DNA of 64,000 bases from Azohydromonas aeria (GCF_009760915.1 NZ_VIDQ01000001.1:186001-250000); one strand, 5' to 3'. Shown: positions 1 through 9,368, numbered from the stretch's first letter. Numbers and translations are program-made. The notes: generated from the letters alone by a model not told the origin.

Positions 1-196
1 GCACCGTCACGTTGGCGCCGCGCCCGCCGCCGGCCACGAAGGCGCGCAGCACGGCCTCGAAGCCGTCCAGCGGCGCCCACAGCCGCGCGTAGGCCAGGCG
101 CTGCCCGGTCTGCTCGGCAAAGGCCTGGTGGATCTGCGGCGACAGGCTGTGCTGCACGGGGTGGCCGAAGACGGCGTAGCGGTCGAGGTCGGTCAT
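1..196 (-). CDS. aroE: shikimate dehydrogenase, N-terminal part (cut by window edge)
   Basis: Reduces 3-dehydroshikimate to shikimate with NADPH in the cytoplasmic shikimate pathway. Only the first 65 codons are inside the window. The translation begins [20 protein letters not shown], which holds the substrate-binding GHPVxHSLSP signature of AroE (Ser16/Ser18-type residues), and it reaches the GANVTV stretch that leads into the NVTxPxK motif just beyond the edge. The gene starts 25 nt behind the stop of the TonB-like gene on the same strand, so it is probably the distal gene of an RNB-tonB-aroE operon. The catalytic Lys/Asp and the NADP fold lie outside the window, so integrity cannot be judged. 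Confidence 0.93.
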   Translation of the reverse strand, partial: MTDLDRYAVFGHPVQHSLSPQIHQAFAEQTGQRLAYARLWAPLDGFEAVLRAFVAGGGRGANVTV

Positions 197-221
197 GGCG
201 GGGCGGTGGAAGTGAAGGGGT

Positions 222-1088
222 TCAGGGCGTGGCCAGCGGGATGGCCTCCACGCCGTCCTCGCGCGTGAAGCGGAAGCGCGCGGTGATGACGAGCAGGTCG
301 GCCTGCGCGCGCAGTTCCGGCCCGAAGGCGCCGTAGGGCGCGGCGGCCTGCACGATGGCCTGGGCGCGGCGGTCGAGCACCGGCTGGCCGGAGGCCTTGA
401 GCACCTGCGTGTCGAGCACGCGGCCGCGCGCGTCCACGGTGATGCCCATGGTCAGCTCGCCGTAGAGCTTGCGGCCCTGCAGCGTGGGGAAGTCGGCCGT
501 GCCGCGCGCCTCGATGCGCCGGCGCAGCGCGTCGTAGTAGCGCGCGTAGGGCACCTCGCGCGTGGCCGGGCTCACGTAGCGCTTGCGCGGGCGGGCGTTT
601 TCCTCGTTGACGCGGCGCTCGATCTCGGCGAGCTGGCGCAGCAGCTGGCGCCGGCGCTCCTCCTGCTCCTGGGCGCGGGGCTGGCCGGCGTCGCGGCCGG
701 GGTCGGGCGGGGGCAGCTGCGCCAGCGCCTGGCGCAGCTGAGCCAGCATCTGCTGCTGTTGCTGCTGCAACTGCTCGATCTGGCGCTGCGCGTCCTCGCT
801 GGACTCGCCCGGCGCCTCCAGCGCCGCGGCCGGCAGCGGCGACGTGGCGCGCCCGGCTTCCGCATCGCCGCCGCCGGCCAGGGTGTGCTGCGCCAGCGCC
901 TGCGCCTTCTTCGGCGGCTGCTGCGCCTGGGCATTGACCAGCACCACCTCCAGCGGCGCGTCGCGGAACAGCCGGTCGAAGGACTGCGGATCGGCCCAGC
1001 GCAGCCCCAGCAGCGCCGCATGCAGCGCCACCGACAGCGCCAGCGCCCACTGCAGCGGGCTCAGCGCCGGCATTCGCAGCGCACGCAT
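222..1088 (-). CDS. TonB-family energy transducer-like protein
   Basis: 288-residue protein with one N-terminal transmembrane segment (about residues 11-30), a long periplasmic spacer that is Ala/Gln-rich with a glutamine-heavy coiled-coil-like stretch (about 105-160), and a TonB C-terminal-like domain (about 185-285, with the pattern [16 protein letters not shown]). TonB proteins pass proton-motive energy from ExbB/ExbD to outer-membrane receptors. No exbB/exbD or receptor gene is nearby, and the spacer is richer in Gln/Arg than the usual Pro-Lys repeats, so the partner is unknown. It lies 21 nt after the RNB gene and 25 nt before aroE, consistent with one operon. ATG at 1088 is the first start and leaves no overlap. 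Confidence 0.8.
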   Translation of the reverse strand: MRALRMPALSPLQWALALSVALHAALLGLRWADPQSFDRLFRDAPLEVVLVNAQAQQPPKKAQALAQHTLAGGGDAEAGRATSPLPAAALEAPGESSEDAQRQIEQLQQQQQQMLAQLRQALAQLPPPDPGRDAGQPRAQEQEERRRQLLRQLAEIERRVNEENARPRKRYVSPATREVPYARYYDALRRRIEARGTADFPTLQGRKLYGELTMGITVDARGRVLDTQVLKASGQPVLDRRAQAIVQAAAPYGAFGPELRAQADLLVITARFRFTREDGVEAIPLATP

Positions 1089-1109
1089 GGCCCCCCCGTG
1101 CCCCTGGCG

Positions 1110-3167
1110 TCAGGCGGCGGGCGCGGGCGGCTCGGCAGCCGCCGCCGCGGGGGTGTCGTCGGCGTCGGCCACGTCGATGGCCAGCGCCAGCGGGCCGCTG
1201 GCTTCTTCCTCCTCCTCCCCGGACTCGCCTTCGGGCTCGGCCAGCGCCTCGGCTGGCGCAGCGTCGTCCAGGCGCGCGGCCAGGCTGGCATGCAGGTCCA
1301 GCGTCAGCAGGTCGCAACCGGTGACGCGCACGCGCACGTGCGCGCCGCGCGGCAGGCCCTCGCAGCCCAGGGCGCGGAACACCAGCGGCAGCGTGTCAGC
1401 GCGCACCAGCCCGTCCTTGAGCACGGCCGCATCCAGCTCCGTCACGCCGTTCTGCTGCAGCCAGCGCAGCGTCCAGAAGCGCTCGATGCCGTGCTGGAAG
1501 TCGTTGTAGGCGCCGTAGGCGGCGTCGAAGCCCGAGATGATGGAGAAGAGGCTGGCGTCCTTGGGCTTGAAGGGCGCGGACAGCGGCGCGGTGCGGCCGT
1601 GGCGCGCGCAGGCAATGATCTGCCACTGGTTGACCAGGTCCACGTAGCGCCGCAGCGGTGACGTGGCCCAGGTGTACTGCGCCACGCCCATGCCCGCGTG
1701 CGGCGCGGGCTTGACGCCCATGCGCACCTTGATGCCCGGCGCCAGGCTGGCCTGGCTGCGGTAGATGCCCGGCACGCCGCACTCGGCGAGCCAGCCGCCC
1801 CAGCTGCTGTTGGCCAGGATCATGGCCTCCGACACGATCAGGTCCAGCGGCGCGCCGCGGCGGCGCGTGGTGATCTGCACCGTCTCCTCGCCGACGGGCT
1901 CGCCCTCGTTGTCGAGCAGCCGGAAGTTGTAGTCCGGGCGGTTGAAGTTCTCGGGCTTGCCGCGCGCCACCTCGCGCTGCGCCTTCAGGTGCTTCGCCAG
2001 CCGGAAGGCGAAGGCCAGCTCCGGCGCGAAGGCGTAGTCGGCCGGCGCCTCGCCGCTGAGGCTGGCCTCGGTGATGACGTCGTCGAGCTGGTCGTGGCGC
2101 AGGTTGCGCGCGATCGGCACGCGCTCCAGCTTCGTCTCGCGCCCGCGCACTTCCAGCGTGGCCTCGTCGAGCGTGACGTACAGGCTCACCGCCGGGCAGT
2201 CGCGCCCTTCGGTGAGCGTGTAGGCCTGCACCACGTCGTCGGGCAGCATCGTGACCTTCCAGCCCGGCATGTAGACCGTGGAGAGCCGGTCCCGCGCCAC
2301 CTTGTCCACCGGCGACTCGGGTTGGATCGCCAGACCCGGCGCCGCGATGTGCACGCCGAAGACGACCGTGCCGGTCCCCAGGCCCTGCACCGACAGCGCA
2401 TCGTCGATCTCGGTCGTGGCCGAGTCGTCGATGGAAAACGCCGCCACCGGAGACAGCGGCAGCTCTTCCCTGATGGCCGGTGCCTGCAGCGCCGGGAAGC
2501 CGGTGCCCTTGGGGAACTGCTCGAACAGGAAGCGCCGCCAGTGGAACTGGTAGGGGCTGCTGATGGCGCCCGCGGCCTTGAGCAGGTCCAGCGGCGCGCG
2601 CTGCGCCTGCTTGGCGGCATCGACCACGGCCTTGTATTCGGGCGCGTTCTTGTCCGGGCGGAACAGGATCTTGTAGAGCTGCTCGCGGATCGGCGCCGGG
2701 CAGCTGCCGGCCACGAGCTCGGCGGCCCAGCCTTCGATCTGCGCGGCGAGCTGCTTCTTGCGCTCAATGCCCAGCAGCGCGGCCTTGACGATCTCTTCGG
2801 GCGCCTTCTTGAAAAGGCCCTTGCCGGCGCGGCGGAAATAGTGCGGCGCCTCGTACAGGCGCAACAGCGCCGCCACCTGCTGCTCCAGCGAGGCGTCGAC
2901 GCTGAAATAGTCGCGCGCCAGCGCCGCGAAGCCGAACTCGCCTTCCGGGGCGAATTCCCAGGCCAGGTCGAGATCGATCTCGGGGGCGATGGCCTGGGCG
3001 CGCGCCATCAGCTCGGCCGGGGCGGGCTTGTCGAACTTCAGCAGCACGTTGGCGGCCTTGACCTTGACGCGCTTGCCGGAGTCGAGCTCCACCTGCAGCG
3101 AGCTCTCGGCTTCGGACATCACACGGCCGGCGAGGAACTTGCCGGCTTCATCGAACAGGGCGTACAT
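1110..3167 (-). CDS. RNB-domain 3'-5' exoribonuclease (RNase II/R family)
   Basis: 685-residue cytoplasmic exoribonuclease that degrades RNA processively from the 3' end. The RNB catalytic domain starts around residue 240 with SIDDSATTEIDDALS, the metal-binding Asp cluster of the family. Conserved LPxRxYxDL-like text (TSPLRRYVDLVNQWQI) follows near residue 480. The N-terminal third is not a standard cold-shock domain and the C-terminus ends in an acidic, Ala/Glu/Pro-rich tail, so it resembles the shorter 'VacB-like' betaproteobacterial form rather than E. coli Rnr. A GACAAT hexamer lies only 7 nt before the ATG with no Shine-Dalgarno, so its mRNA may be leaderless. It heads the putative RNB-tonB-aroE operon. 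Confidence 0.9.
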   Translation of the reverse strand: MYALFDEAGKFLAGRVMSEAESSLQVELDSGKRVKVKAANVLLKFDKPAPAELMARAQAIAPEIDLDLAWEFAPEGEFGFAALARDYFSVDASLEQQVAALLRLYEAPHYFRRAGKGLFKKAPEEIVKAALLGIERKKQLAAQIEGWAAELVAGSCPAPIREQLYKILFRPDKNAPEYKAVVDAAKQAQRAPLDLLKAAGAISSPYQFHWRRFLFEQFPKGTGFPALQAPAIREELPLSPVAAFSIDDSATTEIDDALSVQGLGTGTVVFGVHIAAPGLAIQPESPVDKVARDRLSTVYMPGWKVTMLPDDVVQAYTLTEGRDCPAVSLYVTLDEATLEVRGRETKLERVPIARNLRHDQLDDVITEASLSGEAPADYAFAPELAFAFRLAKHLKAQREVARGKPENFNRPDYNFRLLDNEGEPVGEETVQITTRRRGAPLDLIVSEAMILANSSWGGWLAECGVPGIYRSQASLAPGIKVRMGVKPAPHAGMGVAQYTWATSPLRRYVDLVNQWQIIACARHGRTAPLSAPFKPKDASLFSIISGFDAAYGAYNDFQHGIERFWTLRWLQQNGVTELDAAVLKDGLVRADTLPLVFRALGCEGLPRGAHVRVRVTGCDLLTLDLHASLAARLDDAAPAEALAEPEGESGEEEEEASGPLALAIDVADADDTPAAAAAEPPAPAA

Positions 3168-3174
3168 CCGCGCT

Positions 3175-3180
3175 ATTGTC
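3175..3180 (-). promoter_or_regulatory. -10-like hexamer GACAAT, 7 nt before the RNB gene ATG
   Basis: On the minus strand GACAAT is followed by 7 nt and then the ATG at 3167. If it is a sigma70 -10 element, transcription would start at or within a base or two of the A of ATG. No convincing -35 and no Shine-Dalgarno are visible. It is one of seven similar arrangements in this window. Confidence 0.45.
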
Positions 3181-3239
3181 GCCGCAGCGGCCGGCGGGGC
3201 CGCCGCGCCGGGATGTCGCCCTTCAGGTCATGGCGCGCT

Positions 3240-3980
3240 TCAGACCGTGAGGCCGCCGCCGACCTCGATCACCACGCCGTTGATGTAGCTGGCCTCGTCG
3301 CTGGCCAGGAAGGCATAGGTGTTGGCGATCTCCTCGGGCTTGCCCAGGCGGCCCAGCGGCACCTGCGCCACGAGCTGGTCGATGACCTTGTCGGGAATGG
3401 TCTCCAGGATCGGCGTCTGGATGAAGCCCGGCGCCACCGCGTTGACGCGCACGCCCTTGGGACCCAGCTCGCGCGACCAGGTCTTGGTGAAGCCGATGAC
3501 GCCGAACTTGCTCGCGGCGTAGTTGGTCTGGCCGAAATTGCCGTACAGCCCCACCACGCTGGAGGCGTTGAGGATCACGCCGCTGCCCTGCGCCACCATC
3601 GTGTCGGCCACCGCCTGCGAGCAATGGAACACGCCGCGCAGGTTGACATCGATGACGGCGTCGAACTGCTCCAGCGTCATCTTCTGCAGCCGCGCGTCCT
3701 TGGTGATGCCGGCGTTGTTGACCAGCACGTCGATGCGCCCGTGCTTGTGCTTCACGGCCGCGACCATGGCGTCGATCTGCGCCCGGTCGGTGACGTTGAC
3801 GACGTGCCCCTCGGCGCGCCCGCCGGCGTTGCGGCATTGCGCCACGGCCAGCTCCACCGCCTCGGCCTTGATGTCGCACACCACCACCACGGCGCCCTCG
3901 GCGCAGAACTTCTGCGCCGTGGCCAGTCCGATGCCCTGCGCGGCGCCGGTGACGATGCAGATCTTGTCTTTCAAACGCAT
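3240..3980 (-). CDS. FabG-type short-chain dehydrogenase (3-oxoacyl-ACP/CoA reductase)
   Basis: 246-residue SDR protein, the usual FabG length. It carries the nucleotide motif TGAAQGIG (residues 11-18), NNAG (88-91), the catalytic Ser141, Tyr154 and Lys158 (YAASK), and the PG motif after the active site. It most likely reduces 3-oxoacyl thioesters with NAD(P)H in fatty-acid synthesis or polyhydroxyalkanoate/beta-oxidation side pathways; the substrate cannot be fixed by reading. The start at 3980 is chosen because the Rossmann motif begins ten residues later and a GGAG lies 9 nt upstream; the frame stays open upstream, but that extension is Pro/Arg-rich and unlike any SDR. It stands alone between the RNB operon and the mpl-yqiA pair, with no acpP or fabD nearby. 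Confidence 0.92.
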   Translation of the reverse strand: MRLKDKICIVTGAAQGIGLATAQKFCAEGAVVVVCDIKAEAVELAVAQCRNAGGRAEGHVVNVTDRAQIDAMVAAVKHKHGRIDVLVNNAGITKDARLQKMTLEQFDAVIDVNLRGVFHCSQAVADTMVAQGSGVILNASSVVGLYGNFGQTNYAASKFGVIGFTKTWSRELGPKGVRVNAVAPGFIQTPILETIPDKVIDQLVAQVPLGRLGKPEEIANTYAFLASDEASYINGVVIEVGGGLTV

Positions 3981-4211
3981 GAGTCGAGCTCCAGGAAGAG
4001 AGACGGCGCCGGCCGCCGCGCGGCCCCCATGCCGCGTGCGCAAGACCGATGCGCGCGCATCCATGGTGCCACACGGCTGGCGTCCTCCAGGGACGGGCCG
4101 GGTCGGGTGGAAAGCCCTGGCGGGCCGGAACTGCAGCGGCCTTGCGGGCAATCAATGTTCCCCTGAAAACGCCCCGGCTGCCCGGGTGCGCGCCGCGCCG
4201 TGGCGCGCCCC
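3981..4211. other. intergenic stretch, no feature recognised
   Basis: About 230 nt between the FabG-like gene and yqiA, both on the minus strand. I see no T-tract terminator, tRNA, or small gene with a ribosome site. The open frames crossing it are extensions of neighbouring genes. It presumably holds the promoter of the reductase gene. Confidence 0.4.
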
Positions 4212-4850
4212 TCAGGAGCGGGCCTTGTCCAGGCCCAGGAAAGCCAGCAGGCGCGGCAGGTGCGCGTCGAAGTCCGACAGCGCGTGGTCGCTGCCCTCGA
4301 TGATCTCCAGCCGGCATTGCGCATGGCGCGCGGCCATCTCACGCCAGTCCAGCACCTCGTCGCCGGTGGCGATGAAGGCCAGGTAGCGTCCGGGCCGCGT
4401 CAGCACGGCCGGGTGCAGCGCGCGCAGCTCGTCCACGAACTCGGCCCGGAAGAAGAAATGCTCGTCCGGATCGTGAAACGCCGTCTGCTCGCCGATGTAC
4501 CTGGCGAGGTCGCGCGCCGGCTCCACCGCCGGGTTGATGAGCACGGCGCGGCAGCCCAGGCGCTCGGCCAGCACCGTGGCGTAGAAGCCGCCCAGCGAGC
4601 TGCCGACCACGGCCATGGTCTCGCGCGGCCAGTCGGCCGTGCCTTGCAGCAGCCCCTGCACGGCCTCGCGCGGCGAGGGCGGCAGCTGGGGGCACCACCA
4701 GTGCACCTCCGGCCGGTGCGCCTGCATCCACGCCGCCATGCGCTGCGCCTTGAAGGAGCGCGGCGAGGAGCGGAAGCCGTGCAGGTAGAGCAGGTGGGTC
4801 AGGGGGGATTCGGGAGCGGCCGCCGGGGCAGCGGGCGCGGGCGCGTCCAT
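4212..4850 (-). CDS. yqiA: YqiA/UPF0227-type alpha/beta-hydrolase (esterase)
   Basis: 212-residue small alpha/beta-hydrolase. Residues about 18-26 read LLYLHGFRSSP, the oxyanion-hole HG motif. The nucleophile elbow GSSLGGFYA has its Ser near residue 84, the acid GDEVLDW is near residue 170, and the His in GSDHALSDF is near residue 194. Members of this family hydrolyse short acyl esters; the natural substrate is not known. The start lies 5 nt from the stop of mpl, so the two are almost certainly co-transcribed. An Ala/Pro-rich N-terminal extension of about 15 residues precedes the domain; the ATG at 4850 fits the operon spacing. Confidence 0.85.
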   Translation of the reverse strand: MDAPAPAAPAAAPESPLTHLLYLHGFRSSPRSFKAQRMAAWMQAHRPEVHWWCPQLPPSPREAVQGLLQGTADWPRETMAVVGSSLGGFYATVLAERLGCRAVLINPAVEPARDLARYIGEQTAFHDPDEHFFFRAEFVDELRALHPAVLTRPGRYLAFIATGDEVLDWREMAARHAQCRLEIIEGSDHALSDFDAHLPRLLAFLGLDKARS

Positions 4851-4855
4851 GCCCG

Positions 4856-6214
4856 TCAGGCCTTCTTCGCCAGCGCCTGCAGCAGCTTGTCGTGGATGCC
4901 GCCGAAGCTGCCGTTGCTCATGCACAGCACGTGGTCGCCGGGTTGCGCGGCCTTGACCACGGCCCGCACCAGCGCGTCGATGTCGTCGCTGACCACGGCC
5001 TGCTCGCCCATCGGCGCCAGCGCCTCGGCCGCGTTCCAGCCCAGGCCGCCGCTGTGGCAGAAGCTCAGGTCGGCCTCTTCGAGTGCCCAGGGCAGCTGCG
5101 CCTTCATGGTGCCGAGCTTCATGGTGTTGGAGCGCGGCTCGAACACGGCCAGGATGCGCTGCAGCCCGACGCGCCGGCGCAGCCCGTTGACGGTGGTGCG
5201 CAGCGCGGTGGGGTGGTGCGCGAAGTCGTCGTAGACCTTCACGCCGCCGGCCTCGCCGCGCAGCTCCAGGCGCCGGCGCACGTTCTCGAAGCTGCCCAGC
5301 GCCGCGGCCGCCACCTCCGGTGCCACGCCCACGTGCTCGGCCGCGGCCAGCGCCGCCAGCGCGTTGAGCTGGTTGTGTTCGCCGAGCAGCCCCCACTCCA
5401 CGCGCGCGATCTTCAGGCTGCCGCGCAGCACGTCGAAGGCATGCGGCTCGCCACGGGCGCGCAGCGCGCCGGGCTCCTCCTTGCGCGTGCCGAAGCGCTG
5501 CACCTCGCTCCAGCAGCCGCGCGTCAGCACCCGCTGCAGCGCCTCCTCGCGCGCGTTGACCACCAGCCGCCCCGAAGCCGGCACGGTGCGCACGAGGTGG
5601 TGGAACTGGGTCTCGATGGCGGCCAGGTCCGGGAAGATGTCGGCGTGGTCGAACTCGAGGTTGTTGAGCACGGCCGTGCGCGGGCGGTAGTGCACGAACT
5701 TGCTGCGCTTGTCGAAGAAGGCGGTGTCGTACTCGTCGGCCTCGATCACGAAGCTCTTGCCGGCACCGAGCCGCGCCGAGACGCCGAAGTTCATCGGCAC
5801 GCCGCCGACCAGGAAACCCGGCTGCAGCCCAGCGTGCTCCAGGATCCAGGCCAGCATCGAGGTGGTGGTGGTCTTGCCGTGCGTGCCGGCCACGGCCAGC
5901 ACGTGGCGCCCCTGCAGCACCTCCTGCGCCAGCCACTGCGGGCCGCTGGTGTAGGGCAGCCCGGCGTCGAGGATCGCCTCCATCAGCGCGTTGCCGCGGC
6001 TGACCACGTTGCCGATGACGAAGACGTCGGGCTGGAGCGCGAGCTGGTCCGGACTGAAGCCCTCGATCAGCTCGATGCCCAGGGCGCGCAGCTGGTCGCT
6101 CATGGGCGGGTAGACGTTGGCGTCGCAGCCGGTGACGCGGTGCCCGGCCTCGCGCGCCAGCGCCGCCAGGCCGCCCATGAAGGTGCCGCAGATGCCCAGG
6201 ATGTGAATGTGCAT
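4856..6214 (-). CDS. mpl: UDP-N-acetylmuramate:L-Ala-gamma-D-Glu-meso-DAP ligase
   Basis: Murein-recycling ligase that attaches the recovered tripeptide L-Ala-gamma-D-Glu-meso-diaminopimelate to UDP-MurNAc, feeding cell-wall precursor synthesis. At 452 residues it has full Mur-ligase length. The N-terminal Rossmann motif is ICGTFMGGLA, and the ATP loop is AGTHGKTTTTSMLAW (about residues 109-123). The HPTA and FEPRSNTMK motifs of Mpl/MurC follow near residues 310 and 360. It sits upstream of yqiA and downstream of hemL (46-nt gap containing a GC hairpin). TAAAAT lies 7 nt before the ATG without a Shine-Dalgarno, suggesting a leaderless transcript. Confidence 0.95.
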   Translation of the reverse strand: MHIHILGICGTFMGGLAALAREAGHRVTGCDANVYPPMSDQLRALGIELIEGFSPDQLALQPDVFVIGNVVSRGNALMEAILDAGLPYTSGPQWLAQEVLQGRHVLAVAGTHGKTTTTSMLAWILEHAGLQPGFLVGGVPMNFGVSARLGAGKSFVIEADEYDTAFFDKRSKFVHYRPRTAVLNNLEFDHADIFPDLAAIETQFHHLVRTVPASGRLVVNAREEALQRVLTRGCWSEVQRFGTRKEEPGALRARGEPHAFDVLRGSLKIARVEWGLLGEHNQLNALAALAAAEHVGVAPEVAAAALGSFENVRRRLELRGEAGGVKVYDDFAHHPTALRTTVNGLRRRVGLQRILAVFEPRSNTMKLGTMKAQLPWALEEADLSFCHSGGLGWNAAEALAPMGEQAVVSDDIDALVRAVVKAAQPGDHVLCMSNGSFGGIHDKLLQALAKKA

Positions 6215-6221
6215 CCGGCCG

Positions 6222-6227
6222 ATTTTA
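6222..6227 (-). promoter_or_regulatory. -10-like hexamer TAAAAT, 7 nt before mpl ATG
   Basis: Minus-strand TAAAAT, then CGGCCGG, then ATG. The spacing predicts a start point at the initiation codon. The upstream side is occupied by the GC hairpin at 6231-6252 and no -35 box is evident. Confidence 0.5.
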
Positions 6228-6230
6228 GGT

Positions 6231-6252
6231 GCCGGGCCGAAGGCGGCCCGGC
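6231..6252 (-). terminator. GC-rich hairpin behind hemL
   Basis: Perfect 8-bp stem GCCGGGCC / GGCCCGGC with a 6-nt loop, starting 8 nt past the hemL stop. There is no real T-run after it on the minus strand, so it is either a weak terminator or an mRNA 3'-end hairpin. It directly abuts the predicted mpl -10 element. Confidence 0.45.
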
Positions 6253-6260
6253 TTCGGAAC

Positions 6261-7574
6261 TCACAGCGTGCGCAGGGCCGCGTGCGCCGCTTCCAGCGTG
6301 GCGTCGATGTCGGCGTCGCTGTGCGCGGCGCTGACGAAGCCGGCCTCGTACATCGCCGGCGCCAGGTACACGCCGCGGTCCAGCATGGCGTGGAAGAAGC
6401 GGTTGAAGCGCTCGCTGCCGCCGGCCATCACGGTCTTGTAGTTCTGCGGCAGTTCGCCGGCGAAGAAGAAGCCGAACATGCCGCCCTCGCAGTCGCCCAC
6501 CAGCGGCACGCCGGCCTCGCGGCCCGCGGCCTCCAGGCCGTCCACCAGGCGCCGCGTCTTGGCGCCCAGCGCCTCGAAGAAGCCGGGCTTCGAGATCTCG
6601 CGCAGCGTGGCCAGGCCGCAGGCGGTGGCCACCGGGTTGCCGCTGAGGGTGCCGGCCTGGTAGACCGGGCCCAGCGGCGCGAGGTGCTGCATCACGGCGC
6701 GGCTGGCGCCGAAGGCCGCCAGCGGCATGCCGCCGCCGATGACCTTGCCGAACACGCTCACGTCCGGCCTGAAGCCGGGAATCAATTTCGCGTAGATCGA
6801 CTGCGCGCTGCCCAGCGCGACGCGGAAGCCGCTCATCACCTCGTCGAGCACCAGCAGCGCGCCGTGCTGCGTGCACAGCTCGCGCAGCCGCGTCATGAAC
6901 GGCACGCTGGCGCGCACGAAGTTCATGTTGCCGGCGATGGGCTCGACCATCACGCAGGCGATGTCCGCGCCCTGCAGCGCGAAGGCCTCTTCGAGCTGCT
7001 CGACGTTGTTGTATTCGAGCACCATGGTGTGCTGCACCACCTCGGCGGGCACGCCGGCGCTGGTGGGGTGGCCAAAGGTGGCCAGGCCCGAGCCGGCCTT
7101 GACCAGCAGCGCATCGGCATGGCCGTGGTAGCAGCCTTCAAACTTGACCAGCAGCGAGCGGCCCGTGGCGCCGCGCGCCAGGCGGATGGCGCTCATCGCC
7201 GCCTCGGTGCCGGAGCTCACCAGGCGCAGCTGCTCGACGCTGGGCACCTGCTCGATGATGGCCTCGACCAGCTCGACCTCGCGCTCGGTCGGGGCGCCGT
7301 AGCTGAAGCCCTCGTTCGCGGCGCGCTGCACGGCTTCGAGCACGGCCGGGTGGCCGTGGCCCAGGATCATCGGGCCCCAGGAGCCGATGTAGTCGATGTA
7401 GCGCTGGCCTTCCGCATCGACCATGTAGGCGCCTTGCGCGCTGCGGATGAAGCGCGGCGTGCCGCCCACGGCGCGGAAGGCGCGCACGGGCGAGTTCACG
7501 CCGCCGGGGATGACGGCCTGGGCGCGCTCGAAGAGCTGGGCGTTGGTGGTGGTTGCGGTGCTCTCAGTGGACAC
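6261..7574 (-). CDS. hemL: glutamate-1-semialdehyde 2,1-aminomutase
   Basis: PLP enzyme converting glutamate-1-semialdehyde to 5-aminolevulinate, the C5 entry to heme. Its 437 residues match the family length. The substrate-side text [28 protein letters not shown], and the PLP lysine in [10 protein letters not shown] (Lys277) are all present. Initiation is at GTG (7574), which overlaps the thiD stop by 11 nt, so translation is probably coupled to thiD. Heme supply fits the heme A and oxidase genes further along the window. Confidence 0.96.
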   Translation of the reverse strand: MSTESTATTTNAQLFERAQAVIPGGVNSPVRAFRAVGGTPRFIRSAQGAYMVDAEGQRYIDYIGSWGPMILGHGHPAVLEAVQRAANEGFSYGAPTEREVELVEAIIEQVPSVEQLRLVSSGTEAAMSAIRLARGATGRSLLVKFEGCYHGHADALLVKAGSGLATFGHPTSAGVPAEVVQHTMVLEYNNVEQLEEAFALQGADIACVMVEPIAGNMNFVRASVPFMTRLRELCTQHGALLVLDEVMSGFRVALGSAQSIYAKLIPGFRPDVSVFGKVIGGGMPLAAFGASRAVMQHLAPLGPVYQAGTLSGNPVATACGLATLREISKPGFFEALGAKTRRLVDGLEAAGREAGVPLVGDCEGGMFGFFFAGELPQNYKTVMAGGSERFNRFFHAMLDRGVYLAPAMYEAGFVSAAHSDADIDATLEAAHAALRTL

Positions 7575-8520
7575 GACGGGATCCCTTGTTGTTGTCGGCG
7601 GCAGGTGCGGCGGCCTCGGGCGCGGCGGGCTCGCCCTCGGCGCCTTCCTCTTCGGGCGGCAGCGCCCAGAAGAAGCGGTCCGGGACGACGTTGCCCATGC
7701 CGGGGCGGAAGCCCGCGTCCAGGCTCTGGTCGAGGAAGGCCAGGGCCTCGCCCACGGCGGCCTGCAGCTCGGTGTCGGCGGCCAGCAGCGAGGCCAGCGC
7801 CGCGGAGAGGGTGTCGCCCGCGCCGACGAAGGCGGTGTCGAAGCGCTCGAACTTCTCGCCCGTGAGCGCGGCCTGCGGCGAGGCCAGCACGTTGTCGAGG
7901 AACTGCTCGCCGCCGCGCGACTGCAGGTGCACGCCCGTGACCAGCACGAAGCGCGTGCCGTGCTCGGCCGCGGCCACGGCCAGCTCGCGCGCCGAAGGCG
8001 GGCGCTCGCTGTCCCAGTCGGGCAGCAGGAAGTCGGTGAGCGTCTGGTGGCCGCCCACGAGCACCTCCGTGGCGGGCAGGATCAGCTCGCGGAAGGCGTC
8101 GAGGTAGGGCTCGCGCTGGTCCTCCTGCTCGATCCAGGAGAGGCTGGGCATGTAGGCCACCAGCGGCACGTCGGGGTAGTCGGAGAGGATCTCCGCCACC
8201 GCCGCGACGACCTCGGCCGAGCCCAGGAAGCCGACCTTCCAGGCCGAGATGGTCACGTCCTCCAGGATGGAGCGCGCCTGCTCGACGACGACCTCGGCGT
8301 CGAGCTCGTGGTGGTCGAAGACCTCGGCGGTGTCGCGCATGAGGATGGCGGTGGTCACGGGCAGCGCGTGCGCGCCCATGGCGGCGATGGTGGCCACGTC
8401 GCCGGCCACGCCGCCCGCGCCGCTGGCGTCGGCGGCGTTGAAGCTCATCACGCAGGCCGGCGCAGGCGCTTCCTGCGCCGCTTCGTCGGCGACGGCGGCG
8501 GGATTGGGATCGGAGGTCAT
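7564..8520 (-). CDS. thiD: hydroxymethylpyrimidine/phosphomethylpyrimidine kinase
   Basis: 318-residue ribokinase-fold kinase of thiamin pyrimidine synthesis (HMP to HMP-P to HMP-PP). The N-terminal [18 protein letters not shown] corresponds to the AGSDPSGGAGIQAD substrate/phosphate motif of ThiD with the leading Gly-Ser altered to Asn-Ala. The anion-hole/catalytic [11 protein letters not shown] (Asp near 252) is intact. It is longer than E. coli ThiD (about 266) because of an acidic Ala/Glu/Pro tail of about 35 residues. It overlaps hemL and is divergent from the rubredoxin gene; ATG at 8520 is preceded by a modest AGGACC. Confidence 0.85.
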   Translation of the reverse strand: MTSDPNPAAVADEAAQEAPAPACVMSFNAADASGAGGVAGDVATIAAMGAHALPVTTAILMRDTAEVFDHHELDAEVVVEQARSILEDVTISAWKVGFLGSAEVVAAVAEILSDYPDVPLVAYMPSLSWIEQEDQREPYLDAFRELILPATEVLVGGHQTLTDFLLPDWDSERPPSARELAVAAAEHGTRFVLVTGVHLQSRGGEQFLDNVLASPQAALTGEKFERFDTAFVGAGDTLSAALASLLAADTELQAAVGEALAFLDQSLDAGFRPGMGNVVPDRFFWALPPEEEGAEGEPAAPEAAAPAADNNKGSRRVH

Positions 8521-8679
8521 GGGTGGTCCTGAAGGTCCTGCGGCACTGCGCCGGCGCGAGCGCGCCGCGCGTGGCGCAGGACTGTGAAAAGAGGCATGTT
8601 CGCCCAGGCGCGGCGCTGCGTGGAAGGCCGGGAGGGCGTGGCTACAATGCCCGTCGATTGTAGTGATTGACAATACCAA

Positions 8680-8853
8680 GTGAGCGAACCCCGAACCTGG
8701 ATGTGCCTCATCTGCGGCTGGATCTACGACGAAGCCGCCGGCGACCCCGAGCACGACATCGCCCCTGGCACGCGCTGGGAAGACGTGCCCATGAACTGGA
8801 CCTGCCCCGAGTGCGGCGCGCGCAAGGAAGACTTCGAGATGGTGCAGCTCTGA
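8680..8853 (+). CDS. rubredoxin
   Basis: 57-residue rubredoxin starting with GTG. Two Cys knuckles bind one Fe: C9-x-x-C12 (CLIC) and C42-x-x-C45 (CPEC). The family core (GWIYDEAAGD, PGTRWEDVP, WTCPECGARKEDF) is complete. It carries single electrons in the cytoplasm; the partner is not identifiable here. TACAAT at 8642-8647 would give a leader of about 25 nt. It is divergent from thiD and 71 nt ahead of pilG, a placement familiar in betaproteobacteria, though no functional link to pili is established. Confidence 0.95.
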   Translation: MSEPRTWMCLICGWIYDEAAGDPEHDIAPGTRWEDVPMNWTCPECGARKEDFEMVQL

Positions 8854-8924
8854 TCTGCGCCTGATTCCGCGCCCGGGCCGATGGCGTCCCGGGACGCGGC
8901 CCGTCCACCGTGGCCAAGGCATCC

Positions 8925-9368
8925 ATGATCGACGCAGACACCGTCCCGGCCTCCACGCTGGATCTCCCGGCGGCCACCGACACCGCCGCGGCCGCGCCGC
9001 TGAAGGTGCTGGTCATCGACGACAGCCACACCATCCGCCGCAGTGCCGAGATCTTCCTGCACCAGGGCGGCCACGAGGTGCTGCTGGCCGAGGACGGCTT
9101 CGACGCGCTGGCGCTCATCGACGAGTTCGAGCCGGCGATCATCTTCTGCGACATCCTCATGCCGCGCCTGGACGGCTACCAGACCTGCGCGCTGCTGCGG
9201 CGCAACCCCCGCTTCGCGCAGGTCCCGGTGGTCATGCTCACCTCCAAGGACGGGCTCTTCGACCGCGCCCGGGCCCGCCTGGCCGGGGCGCAGGACCACC
9301 TGACCAAGCCTTTCACGAAGGACCAGCTGTTGCAGGCCGTGGCGCGCCACGGACCGGGCGGCGGCTGA
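8925..9368 (+). CDS. pilG: type IV pilus response regulator PilG
   Basis: Single-domain CheY-like receiver, 147 residues from ATG 8925, with phospho-acceptor Asp76 (FCDILMPRLDGYQT), acidic pair in VLVIDDS, Thr in VMLTSKDG and Lys in LTKPF. The text MPRLDGYQTCALLRRNPRF plus SSKDG-like TSKDG is characteristic of PilG, which receives phosphate from ChpA/PilL and promotes pilus extension. An in-frame GTG at 8910 is an alternative start. The ATG at 8925 is preferred because AAGG lies 5 nt upstream. An unstructured Ala/Thr-rich N-terminus of about 25 residues precedes the domain. Confidence 0.93.
   Translation: MIDADTVPASTLDLPAATDTAAAAPLKVLVIDDSHTIRRSAEIFLHQGGHEVLLAEDGFDALALIDEFEPAIIFCDILMPRLDGYQTCALLRRNPRFAQVPVVMLTSKDGLFDRARARLAGAQDHLTKPFTKDQLLQAVARHGPGGG

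Noticed and set aside
760..790. Glutamine codon run in the TonB-like gene as a mutable microsatellite
   Set aside because: The codons alternate CAG/CAA and other triplets are mixed in, so it is a short coiled-coil-like stretch, not a perfect repeat.
3240..4151. A longer start for the FabG-type reductase
   Set aside because: The added 57 residues are Pro/Arg-rich and unlike any SDR; the Rossmann motif sits ten residues after the ATG at 3980, which has a GGAG site.
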